From Stutzerimonas stutzeri (GTDB lineage: Bacteria; Pseudomonadota; Gammaproteobacteria; Pseudomonadales; Pseudomonadaceae), in the NCBI RefSeq assembly GCF_009789555.1, contig NZ_CP046902.1, forward strand, positions 1,042,001 to 1,106,000: a stretch of DNA of 64,000 nt, written 5' to 3'. A program made the position numbers and the translations under genes. The number at the start of each line of letters is the position of its first letter. Within the stretch, counting starts at the first letter, position 1. Positions 38,164-46,828 of this stretch are shown here, one piece after another. Under the pieces are notes generated by a model that ran no database searches, was not told where the DNA came from, and was given only the letters and a program-made list of their open reading frames with translations.

Positions 38164-38725
38164 TCGATAGCTCCTCGCACGCGTGCCCGACAGGCATCAC
38201 GCAGGCTTGGGCTGCTGCCCGACAATGACTTGATCACCCCAGCGGGTGCGGTGTTCGGTATCGACCAGCAAAGCCCGGCGTTGACGCCTCGGCGTTGTGC
38301 CAGAACTGGCGATTGAGGTTCGAGCGGCTGCGGCGTGAAAGGTTTCCCGTCGATGACCGCACGAGCCCTGACCCGGCATCCCGCGCGTCGGCCATGGCGA
38401 CGGGTTCGGGACGGGTCTGGCCCCCGATTGACCAAAACCGATTCTGCCTGTGTAGACAGCGAAACGCGAACCCTCGCCGAGCATTCAGGTCCTTTGAAGA
38501 CAAACCTGGGCCAGGGGCTCGCGTTCGGGCGGCCGGCGACGCGCTGGATCGATGCCGCTTTGCGGCCATGAAGGATCCTCGTGCAACGCCGCGAAAGCCA
38601 GGCGGGCAAGCCTGCAGCGCCCGCGGTCGGGCTGTCCACGGCGTTGGCCACCAGCGCGAACGAGCCGGCCCCCGATCCGATGGAAGCAAGCGGACCTCGA
38701 CGATCCGCGTGAACAAGGAGACGCC
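38164..38725. other. Shared upstream region of cstA and the Mrp-like operon
   Basis: This 562-base gap lies between divergent operons. A weak sigma-70-like pair, TTGACC (38428-38433) and TGTAGA (38451-38456) with a 17-base spacer, points towards the antiporter operon but would leave a leader of about 260 bases. A small palindrome GCCAGAACTGGC lies near 38300. I found no sigma-54 promoter and no credible small gene. Confidence 0.4.
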
Positions 38726-39220
38726 GTGACGACAGACACCGGATCGCATCGCCGCTGGCTCGATGGGCTGGCGTGGTCGCTGTTCTACGCCGCGATCTGG
38801 GCGTTGTTCACCAGGGGCAGCGGCTGGACGCTGGGCCTGCCAAGCGTGCTGCTTGCTGCTGGGCTGTCGCTCTGGCTGGGGCTGCGGCCCTGGCGGCTCT
38901 CCTGGCGGAGATTGCCGGGGTTCGTCTGGTTTTTCCTGAGCCGCATGGCGTTCGGCGCCTGGGACGTTGCCGTGCGCGCGATGCTGCCTGGACCCTCGCT
39001 CCAACCGGTCTGGGTCGATTATCGGATGCGCTGCCAATCGCCACGGGTACGGTTGCTGCTTTCTGCGATGGTCGGTTTGCTACCCGGCACGTTGTCGTCG
39101 CGAATCGACGGCGATTGCATGCGCCTTCACGTGCTCGATGAGCGGCAACCATGGCACGCGACGGTGATCGATCTGGAAGCTCGCCTGGCGCGGCTGCTTG
39201 ACGGCAGGGGCGAGCCCTGA
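38726..39220 (+). CDS. MnhE/MrpE-like Na+/H+ antiporter subunit E
   Basis: This 164-residue membrane protein has two or three N-terminal helices (LAWSLFYAAIWALFTRG, PSVLLAAGLSLWLGL, LPGFVWFFLSRMAFGAWDVAVRAML). The MrpE cytoplasmic domain follows, with LSAMVGLLPGTLSSRIDGDCMRLHVLD. It starts with a GTG at 38726, with AAGGAG five bases before. It is the first gene of an eight-gene operon with overlapping starts and stops, and its last base is the first base of the next gene. Confidence 0.88.
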   Translation: MTTDTGSHRRWLDGLAWSLFYAAIWALFTRGSGWTLGLPSVLLAAGLSLWLGLRPWRLSWRRLPGFVWFFLSRMAFGAWDVAVRAMLPGPSLQPVWVDYRMRCQSPRVRLLLSAMVGLLPGTLSSRIDGDCMRLHVLDERQPWHATVIDLEARLARLLDGRGEP

Positions 39221-39471
39221 TGGCGCTGTACTCAACGCTGTTGCTGGTGACCATCGCCGTTGGCCTGGTGCGCGTGGTCCTGGGCCCGACACGGGTGGAT
39301 CGGCTGCTGGCCATCCAACTGTTCGGCACCGCTGGCACGGCGTTGCTGCTGGTCCTGGCGCACTGGCAGGAGCAACCGGCACTGCGCGACGTGGCGCTGC
39401 TGATGGGGTTGCTCGCCGCAGTCGCGACGGCCGCCCTGGTTCAGTTGCTGCGGCGCAGGCAGCATGACTGA
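39220..39471 (+). CDS. MnhF/MrpF-like antiporter subunit F
   Basis: This 83-residue protein has three membrane helices and the subunit F stretch RVVLGPTRVDRLLAIQLFGTAGTALLLVLA. It overlaps both neighbours. MrpF stabilises the membrane complex in known Mrp systems. Confidence 0.88.
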   Translation: MALYSTLLLVTIAVGLVRVVLGPTRVDRLLAIQLFGTAGTALLLVLAHWQEQPALRDVALLMGLLAAVATAALVQLLRRRQHD

Positions 39472-39760
39472 CCTGCTGATCGCGGCGCTGAGCGGGCTGT
39501 TGATGCTTGGCGGCCTGTTTTTCTTCGCCGCCGGCAGCCTTGGGCTGCTGCGTTTTCCCGATGCGGTGAGCCGGCTGCATGCCCTGACCAAGGCCGATAC
39601 GCTCGGTCTCGGGCTGGTCGTCGCTGGCCTGTCGATTCGTACCGAGAGCCTGTACGAGGTGGGGCAGATGCTGTTGATCTGGCTGTTGCTGCTGGCTTCG
39701 GGCGCCACGGCCTGCCAGTTGCTGGCACGGCAGGCCGGTGAGGGTCCGCGCGATGACTGA
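39464..39760 (+). CDS. MnhG/MrpG-like antiporter subunit G
   Basis: This 98-residue three-helix protein carries the subunit G signature FFFAAGSLGLLRFPDAVSRLHALTKADTLGLGLVVAGLSI. It overlaps subunit F by eight bases and the next gene by eight bases. Confidence 0.9.
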   Translation: MTDLLIAALSGLLMLGGLFFFAAGSLGLLRFPDAVSRLHALTKADTLGLGLVVAGLSIRTESLYEVGQMLLIWLLLLASGATACQLLARQAGEGPRDD

Positions 39761-40664
39761 GTGGCTATGGGATGGCGCGCTGGGGTTACTGCTGCTGGGG
39801 CTGGCCGTGGGTGCGCTGCACGGGCGGCACCTTTACACCAGCGTGCTGCTGTTCATTGCCTTCGGCCTGGCGCTTGCGTTGGTCTGGGCACGCCTGGGGG
39901 CGGCGGACCTGGCGCTGGCCGAGGCCGCCATCGGAGCCGGGCTGACCGGTGTTCTGCTGTTCTCTGCGCTGGCGCGTCGAGCGGGACCGGCCGAGCGGCC
40001 GACCATGGCCCCGACGCGCCAGCGCCTGGCCGCGGCGGCGGTGGTGTTGCCATTGCTGATCATGCTGGTGCAGGGGCTCGCACCGCTGGCTGATGGCCGC
40101 TCAGCGCTGCCTGATGAAATCGACCGGGTGCTGCCGAGCACTGGGGTCAGTCATCCGGTCACCGCCGTGCTGTTGAACCTGCGTGCCTGGGATACCTTGC
40201 TGGAGTTGGCCGTGCTGTTGCTGGCGCTGATAGGCGCACGACAGCTCGGGCCACAGCGTCTCGACCTGGCAGAGCCGTGGCCGCTATTGCGTGCCTGGGC
40301 TCGGGTGCTGGCACCGCTGCTCGTGCTGACGGCCGGCTACGTGCTCTGGCGTGGCGCCCACTCACCGGGCGGGGCGTTCCAGGCGGGTGCATTGCTGGCT
40401 GCCGGCGTGGTGTTGCTGCGCTTGTCGGCGTTGTTGCCCGGATTGCGCTGGTCCTTCGTCCCGCTTCGGATGCTGGTGCTCGGCGGCGTCTGGCTGTTCC
40501 TCGTCGTCGCCCTGCTTACCGCCTGGCTGGGGGAGGGCTGGCTGGACTATCCGGACGGTTGGGCCAAAACGATCATCCTGCTGATCGAAGCGGTGGCGAC
40601 ACTGTCGATCGCCGCCAGCCTCAGCCTGTTGGTGATCGGTGAAGGCGAGGAGGCCTCGCGGTGA
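39753..40664 (+). CDS. Fused antiporter subunit: MbhD + MbhE + MnhB (MbhF) domains
   Basis: This 303-residue membrane protein joins three units. Residues 1-80 are a DUF4040/MbhD domain (VLLFIAFGLALALVWARLGAADLALAEAAIGAGLTGVLLFSAL). About 90-170 resemble MbhE (SHPVTAVLLNLRAWDTLLELAVLLLALIG). About 175-300 form an MnhB domain (VLWRGAHSPGGAFQAGALLAAGVVLLR). In canonical Mrp, the first two are the C-terminal part of MrpA; here that part is detached from an MrpA antiporter body and fused to MrpB. I chose the ATG at 39753; a GTG at 39738 is less likely. Confidence 0.82.
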   Translation: MTEWLWDGALGLLLLGLAVGALHGRHLYTSVLLFIAFGLALALVWARLGAADLALAEAAIGAGLTGVLLFSALARRAGPAERPTMAPTRQRLAAAAVVLPLLIMLVQGLAPLADGRSALPDEIDRVLPSTGVSHPVTAVLLNLRAWDTLLELAVLLLALIGARQLGPQRLDLAEPWPLLRAWARVLAPLLVLTAGYVLWRGAHSPGGAFQAGALLAAGVVLLRLSALLPGLRWSFVPLRMLVLGGVWLFLVVALLTAWLGEGWLDYPDGWAKTIILLIEAVATLSIAASLSLLVIGEGEEASR

Positions 40665-40942
40665 GCGCCGCGTTGTTCTGGATGGTCGTGGGGGCCGCGC
40701 TCTGGCTGCTCGGATTGCACGGCCTGTTGACCCTGCGCCAGGCGTTGCGGCGGATCATGGCGTTCAATCTGATGGGCAGTGGCGTGTTTCTGGTGATGAT
40801 CGCCCTGGCGACGCGTAGCCAGCCGAGCGATCCGTTGCTGGTGGCGCTGGTGGTTACCGGGCTGGTGGTGGCCGTCAGCGCTACGGCGCTCGCCCTGCGA
40901 CTGGCCGGGGCCATGCGCGGCGAAGGGGCACGGCATCGATGA
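40661..40942 (+). CDS. MnhC/MrpC-like (NuoK-type) antiporter subunit C
   Basis: This 93-residue three-helix protein resembles NuoK/MrpC (LTLRQALRRIMAFNLMGSGVFLVMIALATR, DPLLVALVVTGLVVAVSATALALRLA). It starts with a GTG overlapping the previous stop and ends overlapping the next ATG. Confidence 0.87.
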   Translation: MSAALFWMVVGAALWLLGLHGLLTLRQALRRIMAFNLMGSGVFLVMIALATRSQPSDPLLVALVVTGLVVAVSATALALRLAGAMRGEGARHR

Positions 40943-42363
40943 CGCCGGCCCTGGTGAGTCTGTCGCTGCCGTTGTTCGGCGGCCTGCTCTTGCTGGCGAT
41001 ACAGCCGCGCCGTAACGGCCTGTGGGTGATTGCGATCAGCTTCGCCAGTCTGCTGGCGGCGGCCGTGGCGTTGCACCAGACCATGCTGATGGGACCGCAA
41101 TGGCTGCACCTCGGTGGCTGGGACACGCCGCTGGCGATCCGTTTCCGTCTGACTGCGCTGACCGCCTTGCTGATGGTCTTCACCGCCGGGCTGCATCTGC
41201 TGGTGGCGCTTTACGCCGCGCGCAGCCCGCATGCCACCGGGGGCGAGGACTACTGGCCACTGTCCTGCCTGCTGCACGCCACGCTGGTCGCGCTGTGGCT
41301 GTCTGCGGATCTGTTCAATCTGTACGTCACGCTCGAATTGCTCAGCCTGGCAGCGGTTGCGTTGGTGGCATTGGCCGGACGCCAGGCCTACCGGCCAGCC
41401 TTCAATTACCTGATGCTGTCGCTGGCCGGGTCGCTCGCTTATCTGTTCGGCGTCGCGCTGTTCTATGGCCGCTACGGCATGCTCGACATCGCGCTGCTGA
41501 GCGAGCAGGTCGAGGCCGATGCCAGCACCCGGCTGGCGCTCTTGCTGATGACCGTCGGTTTGATGCTCAAGGCCGCGCTATGGCCGCTGCACCTGTGGTT
41601 GCCACCGGCACACTCCGGCGCGCCGACGGCGGTCAGTGCGCTGCTCTCCGCCCTGGTGGTCAAGGGGCCGATCTATATCCTCTGGCTGGTCTGGACCCAG
41701 CTCGCCCCGCCCGAAGTGGCCCGTCAGGCGGGCGGTCTGTTCGCCGCCGCGGGCGTGCTGGCGCTGCTGTCGGGTGGCTGGTCGGCGCTGCGCGCGCCAC
41801 GCCTGAAGATGCTGGTGGCCTATTCGACCGTCGCGCAACTGGGGTATGCATTGCTGGCGCTGGGCCTGCTGCTGCGCTGGCAGGAGCCGCGCATGACAGC
41901 GGCATTGTGGTTGTTCATCCTCGCCCACGGCCTGGCCAAGGTCTCGATGTTCCTTGCCGCCGGCGAGCTGCAACGGGTGCTCGGCACGCGTCGGGTGCGT
42001 GCATTGAAAGGCGCCAGCCAGAACATGCCGGTGGCGATGGCGACCTTCGCCGTGGCCGGCGCCAGCCTGATCGGCTTGCCGCCCAGCGGGGGGTTTCTCG
42101 CCAAATGGCTGTTGTTGCAGCCGTTGTTCGAGCGGCCACAGCATTGGCCGTGGGCCTTAGGCGTACTGCTTGGCACGCTGATGTCGGCGGCCTACGTATT
42201 TCGCGTGGTAGCGCTGGGCTTCGATCGTGCCCGACCGAACCCGCCGAGCACCGTGCCGGATCGCCTGGCGCAATGGTTGGCCATGCTGCCGGCGCTGCTG
42301 GTGCTGAGCCTGGCGTTGATCAGCGAGCCCCTGCTGCTCTGGCTGGGCGGGGTGGCGCGATGA
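40939..42363 (+). CDS. MnhD-like proton-conducting antiporter subunit (first of three)
   Basis: This 474-residue protein has about 14 hydrophobic helices and the NuoM/MrpD-type core: ELLSLAAVALVAL, the lysine-bearing LMLKAALWPLHLWLPPAHSGAPTAVSALLSALVVKGPIYIL, and LLSGGWSALRAPRLKMLVAYSTVAQLGYALLALG. It would form one ion channel of the complex. The stop overlaps the next ATG in ATGA. Confidence 0.88.
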   Translation: MTPALVSLSLPLFGGLLLLAIQPRRNGLWVIAISFASLLAAAVALHQTMLMGPQWLHLGGWDTPLAIRFRLTALTALLMVFTAGLHLLVALYAARSPHATGGEDYWPLSCLLHATLVALWLSADLFNLYVTLELLSLAAVALVALAGRQAYRPAFNYLMLSLAGSLAYLFGVALFYGRYGMLDIALLSEQVEADASTRLALLLMTVGLMLKAALWPLHLWLPPAHSGAPTAVSALLSALVVKGPIYILWLVWTQLAPPEVARQAGGLFAAAGVLALLSGGWSALRAPRLKMLVAYSTVAQLGYALLALGLLLRWQEPRMTAALWLFILAHGLAKVSMFLAAGELQRVLGTRRVRALKGASQNMPVAMATFAVAGASLIGLPPSGGFLAKWLLLQPLFERPQHWPWALGVLLGTLMSAAYVFRVVALGFDRARPNPPSTVPDRLAQWLAMLPALLVLSLALISEPLLLWLGGVAR

Positions 42364-43856
42364 CCTGGACGAGTTGGCTGCCCCTGGCGATCGTGCTCAG
42401 CTCGCTGCTGCCAGGGTTGCTGATCTTTACGCTTCGCGAGGATCAGCAGCGAACCCGTGTGACGCTCAACCTGCTCGGCGTAGGGATCAAACTGGTATTG
42501 GTGGGCGCGATGATCTATGGCGTCAGCCGTGGCCTGGCGTTTCGCTTCAGCCTGCCGTTCCTGCCCGGCGCGCCCCTGGTGTTGCAGGCCGATGCGCTGT
42601 CGCTGCTGTTCGTCGCGCTGTCATCGGTGCTGTGGATGGCCACTACGGTCTATGCCATCGGTTATCTGGAGCACTCCCCGCTGAGGTCGCGCTTCTTCGG
42701 CTATTTCAGCCTGTGTGTCAGCGCCACGGTGGGTCTGGCGCTGGCGGGCAATCTGGTCAGCTTCCTGCTGTTCTACGAAATGCTGACCCTGGCCACGTTC
42801 CCGCTGGTGGTCCATCGCGGCACGCCCGAAGCGCTGCGTGCCGGACGGGTTTACCTAGCGTATACCGTCGGCGGCGGCGCGCTGGTGCTGATGGGCGTAG
42901 CGTTGCTGCACGGCTTGGCCGGAGGGCAGGATTTCCAGCCGGGAGGCTACCTGCTGGACAAGGTCGGCGAGCAGGATCTGGCGCTGCGCGTCGCCTTCGT
43001 GCTGCTGGTGGCCGGGCTCGGGGTCAAGGCGGCGCTCATTCCCTTGCATGGCTGGTTACCCCAGGCGATGGTGGCGCCGGCGCCGGTCAGTGCATTGCTG
43101 CATGCGGTGGCGGTGGTGAAGGCCGGGGCCTTCGGTATCGTGCGGGTGGTTTATGACGTCTTCGGCGCCGAGGCACTATCCCGGCTGGATATGGCCATGC
43201 CGCTGCTGTGGCTGGCCGCGGCCACCATACTCTACGGCTCGTTGCGAGCCTTGCAGCAGCAGGAACTGAAAAAGCGCCTGGCCTACTCGACCATCAGCCA
43301 GGTGTCCTACGTGACCCTCGGGGTGGCGCTGCTCGGACCCATCGCCGCGGTCGGCGGTCTGGTGCATCTGGTGCACCAGGGGTTGATGAAAGTGACCCTG
43401 TTCTATTGCGCCGGCAACTTCGCCGAAACGCTTGGCATCCACCGTATCCGCGAGATGGATGGGGTGGGGCGGCGAATGCCGCTGACCATGACGGCATTCA
43501 GCATCGGCGCGCTGGGCATGATCGGCATCCCGCCGATTGCCGGGTTCGTCAGCAAGTGGGCGTTGGGCATGGGGGCTCTGGAAGTCGGCCAGGACTGGGT
43601 GTTGCTGGTGCTGATGGGGTCCGCGCTGCTCAACGCCGGTTATTTTTTACCGCTGCTGTGGCGGGGCTGGTTCGCCGAGCCAGCCGACTGGCACGAAGAT
43701 AACTGGCGCGAGGAGCGCTGGGAAACCCACTGGATGCTGCTGATCCCGGCGCTGTTCACGGCGCTGCTGGCGGTGCTGGTAGGTCTGCTGGCCGGTACTG
43801 CGCTGAGTCCGCTCGGCTGGGCGCAACTGATTGTCGACCGGGAATTCGAGATATGA
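42360..43856 (+). CDS. MnhD/NuoL-like proton-conducting subunit (second of three)
   Basis: This 498-residue membrane protein has the antiporter core ADALSLLFVALSSVLWMATTVYAIGYL, LVSFLLFYEMLTLATFPLVVH and GLGVKAALIPLHGWLPQAMVAPAPVSALLHAVAVVKAGAFGI. It also has LYGSLRALQQQELKKRLAYSTISQVSYVTLG. The gene begins at the ATG at 42360, which overlaps the preceding stop; open frame upstream of that ATG is only an artefact of the overlapping subunit gene. It overlaps the next gene in an ATGA. Confidence 0.9.
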   Translation: MTWTSWLPLAIVLSSLLPGLLIFTLREDQQRTRVTLNLLGVGIKLVLVGAMIYGVSRGLAFRFSLPFLPGAPLVLQADALSLLFVALSSVLWMATTVYAIGYLEHSPLRSRFFGYFSLCVSATVGLALAGNLVSFLLFYEMLTLATFPLVVHRGTPEALRAGRVYLAYTVGGGALVLMGVALLHGLAGGQDFQPGGYLLDKVGEQDLALRVAFVLLVAGLGVKAALIPLHGWLPQAMVAPAPVSALLHAVAVVKAGAFGIVRVVYDVFGAEALSRLDMAMPLLWLAAATILYGSLRALQQQELKKRLAYSTISQVSYVTLGVALLGPIAAVGGLVHLVHQGLMKVTLFYCAGNFAETLGIHRIREMDGVGRRMPLTMTAFSIGALGMIGIPPIAGFVSKWALGMGALEVGQDWVLLVLMGSALLNAGYFLPLLWRGWFAEPADWHEDNWREERWETHWMLLIPALFTALLAVLVGLLAGTALSPLGWAQLIVDREFEI

Positions 43857-45502
43857 GCGCCTGGCTCTGGCTACTCGTCCCGTTGGCGCCTTTGTTGGCC
43901 GGCGTGTCGCTGCGCTGTTGCACGCGCGCGGTCGGCTGGCTCTGGTTGGGATGCCTGCCGGCGCTGGGCATGGTGATCTGGCCGATGCCGCCGCTGGAAC
44001 TGCCGATGCTGTGGGAAGGCGTGCGCTGGGGTGCCGATGACGCGCTGACTCGCGCCTGGCTGGGCTTTACCGCGCTGTTGTGGGGATGCGCCGGGGTATT
44101 TGCCGGCAACAGCCAGCGGGACGATCCCAGGCGATTGCGCTTCTGGACGTTCTGGTCGCTGGCGCTGTCGGGCAACCTGCTGTTGATCATCGCCACCGAC
44201 GCGCTGAGCTTCTACCTCGGCTTCAGTGCCATGAGCCTGGCCGCCTACGGCTTGATCGTGCATCAGGGCGGTCCGGGGCCCCGTCGCGCGGGGCGGCTCT
44301 ATCTGCAGTTGGCAATCTGTGGCGAAATGGCCCTCCTGACCGCCCTGCTGCTGCGCAGTCATGCCGCTGACGGAGCCTTCGCTTTCGTCGCCTGGCAGGC
44401 ATTGCCGATGGACGGCCTGACGTTGCTGCTGTTGCTGATCGGACTTGGCCTCAAGGCCGGCTTCTGGCCATTGCACGTGTGGCTGCCGCTGGCGCACCCG
44501 GCGGCGCCGGCGCCGGCCAGCGCGGTCCTGTCCGGGGCGATGCTCAAGGCGGGGTTCCTCGGTCTCTGGCGCTGCTTGCCGGAGAACGATCCGCTGCTGT
44601 CCGGCTGGGCTGAGGTCGCGCTCGCGGTGGGTATTTTCAGCGCGATCTACCCGGCTTTGCTGGGGCTGTTCACCGCCCAGGCCAAAGCGGCCCTGGCCTA
44701 CTCCTCGGTCAGCCAGATGGGGTATCTGCTGATGCTGCTGGCGCTGGCCTGGCGGCATCCGCAGCAAGCGCAGGAGCTGACCGTCGTGCTGATGCTTTAT
44801 GGCGTGCATCACGGACTGGCCAAGGGCGCGCTGTTTCTCGCCGCAGGGATGATCCATGCCGGTCGGCTGTCACGCGTGGGCTGGCTGCTGCTGAGCTTAC
44901 CGGCCGCGGCAATCGCGGCTGCACCCTTGACCAGCGGCGGGGCGGTGAAGACGGCGCTCAAGGAAGTGTGGCAGGCCAGTGAGTTCGAGCGTTGGCTGGT
45001 CTGGCTGAGCGTCGCCAGCCTGACCACCGTGTTGTTGCTGATCCGGGCGTTGTGGTTGCTGTACCGGGATGCCGATGACGCGCCGAGCGCGCGACCGCCC
45101 CTGCCTCAATTGCTGCCCTGGGCATTGTTGAGCAGCCTGGCCGTGTTGTTGCCCTGGCTTTGGCCGACGCTGCGTGAGCCCATGCTCCAGGGCCTGTATC
45201 CCGGCGGCATCTGGGCAGGGCTATGGCCGCTTTTGCTGGCCCTTGCGCTGGCGGCGCTGGCGTTGCGCCTCGGCTGGCGTGTTCCGGCATGGATGGCAGC
45301 ATTGCCAAACCCCGCGCTGGTCGTGTCGTTGCGGCTCAAGCGGCTACTGCAGCGACCGCCGCTGGCAGTACCGCGCGCCGGGCCGAACCCGTCACGGTGG
45401 CGCCAACGCGAACGTCGCTGGAATCGTTTGTGGGCCAGTGGCACGTTCGCCATAAGCGCCTGGTTATTGGTGGCTCTGCTGTGGTTGGGATGGTTTTGGT
45501 AA
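43853..45502 (+). CDS. HyfB-like proton-conducting subunit (third of three)
   Basis: This 549-residue membrane protein resembles hydrogenase-4 subunit B/NuoL-type proteins: GLGLKAGFWPLHVWLPLAHPAAPAPASAVLSGAMLKAGFLGLWR, FTAQAKAALAYSSVSQMGYLLMLLALAW and MLYGVHHGLAKGALFLAAGMIH. A basic loop near residues 495-525 and a last helix (TFAISAWLLVALLWLGWFW) end it. No hydrogenase large or small subunit is adjacent, so the complex is probably an ion antiporter rather than a hydrogenase. Confidence 0.88.
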   Translation: MSAWLWLLVPLAPLLAGVSLRCCTRAVGWLWLGCLPALGMVIWPMPPLELPMLWEGVRWGADDALTRAWLGFTALLWGCAGVFAGNSQRDDPRRLRFWTFWSLALSGNLLLIIATDALSFYLGFSAMSLAAYGLIVHQGGPGPRRAGRLYLQLAICGEMALLTALLLRSHAADGAFAFVAWQALPMDGLTLLLLLIGLGLKAGFWPLHVWLPLAHPAAPAPASAVLSGAMLKAGFLGLWRCLPENDPLLSGWAEVALAVGIFSAIYPALLGLFTAQAKAALAYSSVSQMGYLLMLLALAWRHPQQAQELTVVLMLYGVHHGLAKGALFLAAGMIHAGRLSRVGWLLLSLPAAAIAAAPLTSGGAVKTALKEVWQASEFERWLVWLSVASLTTVLLLIRALWLLYRDADDAPSARPPLPQLLPWALLSSLAVLLPWLWPTLREPMLQGLYPGGIWAGLWPLLLALALAALALRLGWRVPAWMAALPNPALVVSLRLKRLLQRPPLAVPRAGPNPSRWRQRERRWNRLWASGTFAISAWLLVALLWLGWFW

Positions 45503-45656
45503 AGGGATCAGATATGGGGATGTAATGGCTGGCACTTTATTTGATCGGGTTATTTATTCAATGGTTGAACAGTGCAGCGACGATCGTTTGGTTAGTTGCG
45601 CTGTGATGATCGATACAACATCGAAGTGCGCCTTTTTCGCGGTGCTTGATCGGGCA

Positions 45657-45682
45657 ATAAAAAAGGCGCCAACGGCGCCTTG
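45657..45682 (-). terminator. Terminator of the 14-residue-repeat protein gene
   Basis: On the minus strand AAGGCGCC-GTT-GGCGCCTT is followed by TTTTATT, about 15-40 bases after the stop of the secreted repeat protein. Confidence 0.88.
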
Positions 45683-45697
45683 AGTGAATCGGTTGTT

Positions 45698-46051
45698 TCA
45701 TATCCGCCCTAGCTGGGTTCGGTCACTGCCGTTTTCCGCAAGACGCTGCCCCAGCGGCGTACGGTCGAAGCCATCGTCGGCGAGACGGTCGGCTTGCGGC
45801 GTAAGATCGAAGCCATCTTCCGCCAGTTGTTCGCCAAGTGGCGTCAAATCGAAACCATCTTCGGCCAGCCGCTCGCCCAGCGGGGTTCGTTCCGAGCCAT
45901 TTTCAGCCAGGCCGTGGTCGGTCAGGATATGCTCACGCACAGTATCGCTACCCTGCGCTTCACCCAATAAGGGTTGTGGCTGGCTCGGCGGAACGGCGAA
46001 AGCGGAACCGGTGAGTCCGGTCAGCAGGAGCGTTGCGATCAGCTTTTTCAT
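45698..46051 (-). CDS. Secreted protein with five 14-residue repeats
   Basis: I do not recognise a characterised family. The 117-residue product has a signal peptide (KKLIATLLLTGLTGSAFA). A short region containing LLGEAQGSDTVREHILTDHGLA comes next, and then five tandem units of the pattern (E/D)(N/D)G(S/F)(E/D)(R/L)TPLG(E/Q)(R/Q)LA; the last is partial. The mature protein is acidic and lacks cysteine. Related small Pseudomonas exports may carry the loose label phage infection protein, which I would not rely on. It is a single gene with its own terminator. Confidence 0.8.
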   Translation of the reverse strand: MKKLIATLLLTGLTGSAFAVPPSQPQPLLGEAQGSDTVREHILTDHGLAENGSERTPLGERLAEDGFDLTPLGEQLAEDGFDLTPQADRLADDGFDRTPLGQRLAENGSDRTQLGRI

Positions 46052-46302
46052 AGGTCTGTCCTCGGTAGGAGTGGTACGGAACCTATGCTAAGTACGAACG
46101 CTGGTTGAACAAATGCGAACGTATCAATAGTGCTAATCGACAAAGGTGATAGGGCAAACTAGCCACTAAGACCTAACTGAATAGCCAATAAAATAAGCCG
46201 ATAAGTCCGATATATTTATTCGATGAAATATCGCGGGCCAGCTCCAAGCGAGCAGGCCGGGTCTGGCGATGTAGCAGCCGGGCGGCGGGTGAATGCAGAC
46301 CG
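46052..46302. other. AT-rich non-coding gap
   Basis: This 251-base gap is clearly richer in A and T than its surroundings between about 46080 and 46230. It presumably holds the promoter of the repeat protein, and TAGCATA-like sequence lies near 46083-46090, but no confident -35/-10 pair is seen. No small gene is evident. Confidence 0.4.
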
Positions 46303-46746
46303 TCAGGGCAGCGCTTTTTCCGAATAGGTACGCGTGGGCAGCCCCAACTGAGAGCGGAAGCTTTCCATGTCGAACATGGTGCAGATTTCACGGATCTGCC
46401 CGCTCGGCGTCAGTGTCCAGAATGCCATGGCTGAAATGCTCAGCACCTTGTCGCTGGGCGGATAGCCCAGAGCGGCGTTCTCGATGGTGCCGATCAATGT
46501 GCTCCAGGTAACCACCTTGTCGCCTTCGGCAACGCATTCTTCGATGACCACTTCGAGATCAGGCATGGCGGTGCGAATCTGCATGATCATCCCGACAAAC
46601 TCGGCGCTGGTCATGGGGCGACCGACGAACGAACTCTTGTAGAGAAAATCCTTGCTATGCAGCTGCTCGGCCAGCGCGAGGTGGCCGCGGTTCCAGCTCA
46701 GTTCGACGTGTTTGCGAACCAGCCTTTTGTTCTCGTCCACTGACAT
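46303..46746 (-). CDS. SnoaL-like (ester cyclase type) protein
   Basis: This 147-residue protein has a SnoaL/NTF2-like fold: NKRLVRKHVELSWNRGHLALAEQLHSKDFLYKSS, FVGMIMQIRTAMPDLEVVIEECVAEGDKVVTWSTLIGT and FWTLTPSGQIREICTMFDMESFRSQLG. Such small domains bind or act on varied hydrophobic ligands, and the substrate cannot be predicted. The start at 46746 is preferred; an ATG at 46764 would add six residues. It lies downstream of phoQ on the same strand, 82 bases on, and might be cotranscribed. Confidence 0.8.
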   Translation of the reverse strand: MSVDENKRLVRKHVELSWNRGHLALAEQLHSKDFLYKSSFVGRPMTSAEFVGMIMQIRTAMPDLEVVIEECVAEGDKVVTWSTLIGTIENAALGYPPSDKVLSISAMAFWTLTPSGQIREICTMFDMESFRSQLGLPTRTYSEKALP

Positions 46747-46828
46747 GTGATGCGTCCGTTGCATGGCGGGAATGCGAATTTTAGCAGCTGCGCGGGGACT
46801 GGGCAGTACCGTATCCACTTGGGCCTGC

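Noticed and set aside
41022..42359. N-terminal extension of the second antiporter subunit
   Set aside because: It is out-of-frame translation of the preceding MnhD-like gene; the ATG at 42360 with ATGA overlap is the real start.
43853..45502. Hydrogenase-4 operon
   Set aside because: Only a HyfB-like membrane subunit is present; no hydrogenase catalytic or iron-sulfur subunits lie within the window.
38726..45502. DAB-type inorganic-carbon uptake system
   Set aside because: No DUF2309 (DabA) gene accompanies the NuoL-like subunits, and the MnhE/F/G subunits point to an Mrp-like complex.
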